Program-made: the position numbers and the translations under genes
Origin: Pseudomonadota bacterium
GTDB taxonomy: Bacteria > Pseudomonadota > Alphaproteobacteria > Rhizobiales > Hyphomicrobiaceae
Assembly: GCA_023428365.1 (NCBI GenBank)
Contig: JAEYYQ010000421.1
Location: forward strand, 1-5,380
Direction: 5' to 3'
Length of the DNA stretch: 5,380 nucleotides
Shown: in pieces, positions 4,687 to 5,380 of the stretch
Layout: each line of letters opens with the position of its first letter
Position numbering within the stretch: position 1 is the first letter of the stretch
Notes under the pieces: generated by a model
Seen by the model: the letters and a program-made list of their open reading frames with translations, nothing else
Told to the model about the DNA's origin: nothing
Databases searched by the model: none

Positions 4687-5380
4687 CTACCTCTCGAACC
4701 GCTTGTACTTGATGCGGTGCGGCTCGACAGCGGCATCACCAAGACGGCGCTTCTTGTCCTCTTCGTAATCGGCGAAGTTGCCCTCGAACCATTCGACGTG
4801 GCTGTCGCCCTCGAAGGCCAGGATGTGCGTCGCGATACGATCCAGGAAGAAGCGATCATGGCTGATGACCACGGCGCAGCCAGCAAAGTCTTCAAGCGCG
4901 GCTTCGAGCGCCGACAGCGTTTCGGTGTCGAGATCGTTGGTCGGCTCGTCGAGCAGCAGCAGGTTGCCGCCTTCTTTCAACAGTTTTGCGAGATGCACGC
5001 GATTGCGCTCACCGCCTGAAAGCAGGCCGACTTTCTTCTGCTGATCCGCGCCCTTGAAGTTGAACCAGCCGCAATAGGCGCGTGAGTTCACTTCCTTCTT
5101 TCCGAGCGGAATCTGATCAAGGCCGGCTGAGATTTCCTCCCAGACGGTCTTCTTGTCATCGAGGTGCGTGCGGCTCTGGTCGACGTAGGAGATCTGCACT
5201 GTCTCGCCGACTTTGATGGAGCCGTTGTCCGGCTTTTCCGCACCCGTCAGCATCTTGAACAGCGTCGTTTTACCGGCGCCGTTCGGGCCGATGACGCCAA
5301 CAATGCCGCCCGGCGGCAGTTTGAAGGACAGGTTGTCGATCAGAAGCCGATCACCGAACCCTTTGCTCAGCCCCTCAGCC
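4687..5380 (-). CDS. ettA: Energy-dependent translational throttle protein EttA (ABC-F), C-terminal part (partial)
   Basis: The last 230 residues of an ABC-F ATPase; the rest lies beyond the window edge. The family's full length is about 555 residues, so this is the second nucleotide-binding domain. Numbering the visible part from 1, it has Walker [10 protein letters not shown] (31-39), signature LSGGERNR (120-127), Walker [11 protein letters not shown] with Glu145, and H-loop His174 in [15 protein letters not shown]. The ending [20 protein letters not shown]...PHRIKYKRF is characteristic of EttA rather than Uup or other ABC-F proteins. EttA binds the ribosomal E site and gates the first elongation steps according to the ATP/ADP ratio. 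All ATPase motifs are intact. The stop TAG is at 4687-4689. No clear terminator follows, so read-through into the gene ending at 3874 is possible. Confidence 0.95.
   Translation of the reverse strand, partial: AEGLSKGFGDRLLIDNLSFKLPPGGIVGVIGPNGAGKTTLFKMLTGAEKPDNGSIKVGETVQISYVDQSRTHLDDKKTVWEEISAGLDQIPLGKKEVNSRAYCGWFNFKGADQQKKVGLLSGGERNRVHLAKLLKEGGNLLLLDEPTNDLDTETLSALEAALEDFAGCAVVISHDRFFLDRIATHILAFEGDSHVEWFEGNFADYEEDKKRRLGDAAVEPHRIKYKRFER

Overview
This window looks like a piece of an alphaproteobacterial chromosome, most likely from the Hyphomicrobiales/Rhizobiales side. The grounds are high GC (60-67% in hand-counted blocks of the methionine genes), an ArsR-type regulator fused to a SAM-methyltransferase domain placed directly before metF and metH, and close EttA and MlaC-type sequences. 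Genus cannot be fixed from the sequence alone.

Layout. Positions 1-2296 (minus strand) hold a methionine-cycle operon read in the order regulator (1268-2296), metF (357-1271), metH (1-360, its 3' part outside the window). Both junctions are 4-base ATGA overlaps, so the three genes should be translated as a coupled unit. Just upstream, a TTGACA/TATGCT promoter carries a perfect 16-bp palindrome between and across its core elements. This is the expected operator for the fused ArsR protein. MetF makes 5-methyl-THF, MetH uses it to methylate homocysteine, and the regulator plausibly senses S-adenosyl-homocysteine or SAM (the SahR type of control).

Positions 2297-2494 are a divergent intergenic region with three separate dyads. 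A small two-helix membrane protein of unknown function follows on the plus strand (2495-2872). After a 269-base gap with a candidate promoter comes a secreted MlaC/Ttg2D-like periplasmic lipid-binding protein (3142-3747), without any Mla permease or ATPase gene nearby.

Positions 3874-4602 (minus strand, convergent) encode an unrecognised 242-residue protein. It has a winged-helix-like N-terminal half and a helical C-terminal module, lower GC than its neighbours, and a nested inverted repeat around its start codon. It is the most accessory-looking gene here and the best candidate for something undescribed. The window ends inside the 3' part of ettA (4687-5380, minus strand), an ABC-F translation factor.

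Most of the window is ordinary core chromosome. I see no tRNA, rRNA, CRISPR array, transposase, integrase or attachment site.
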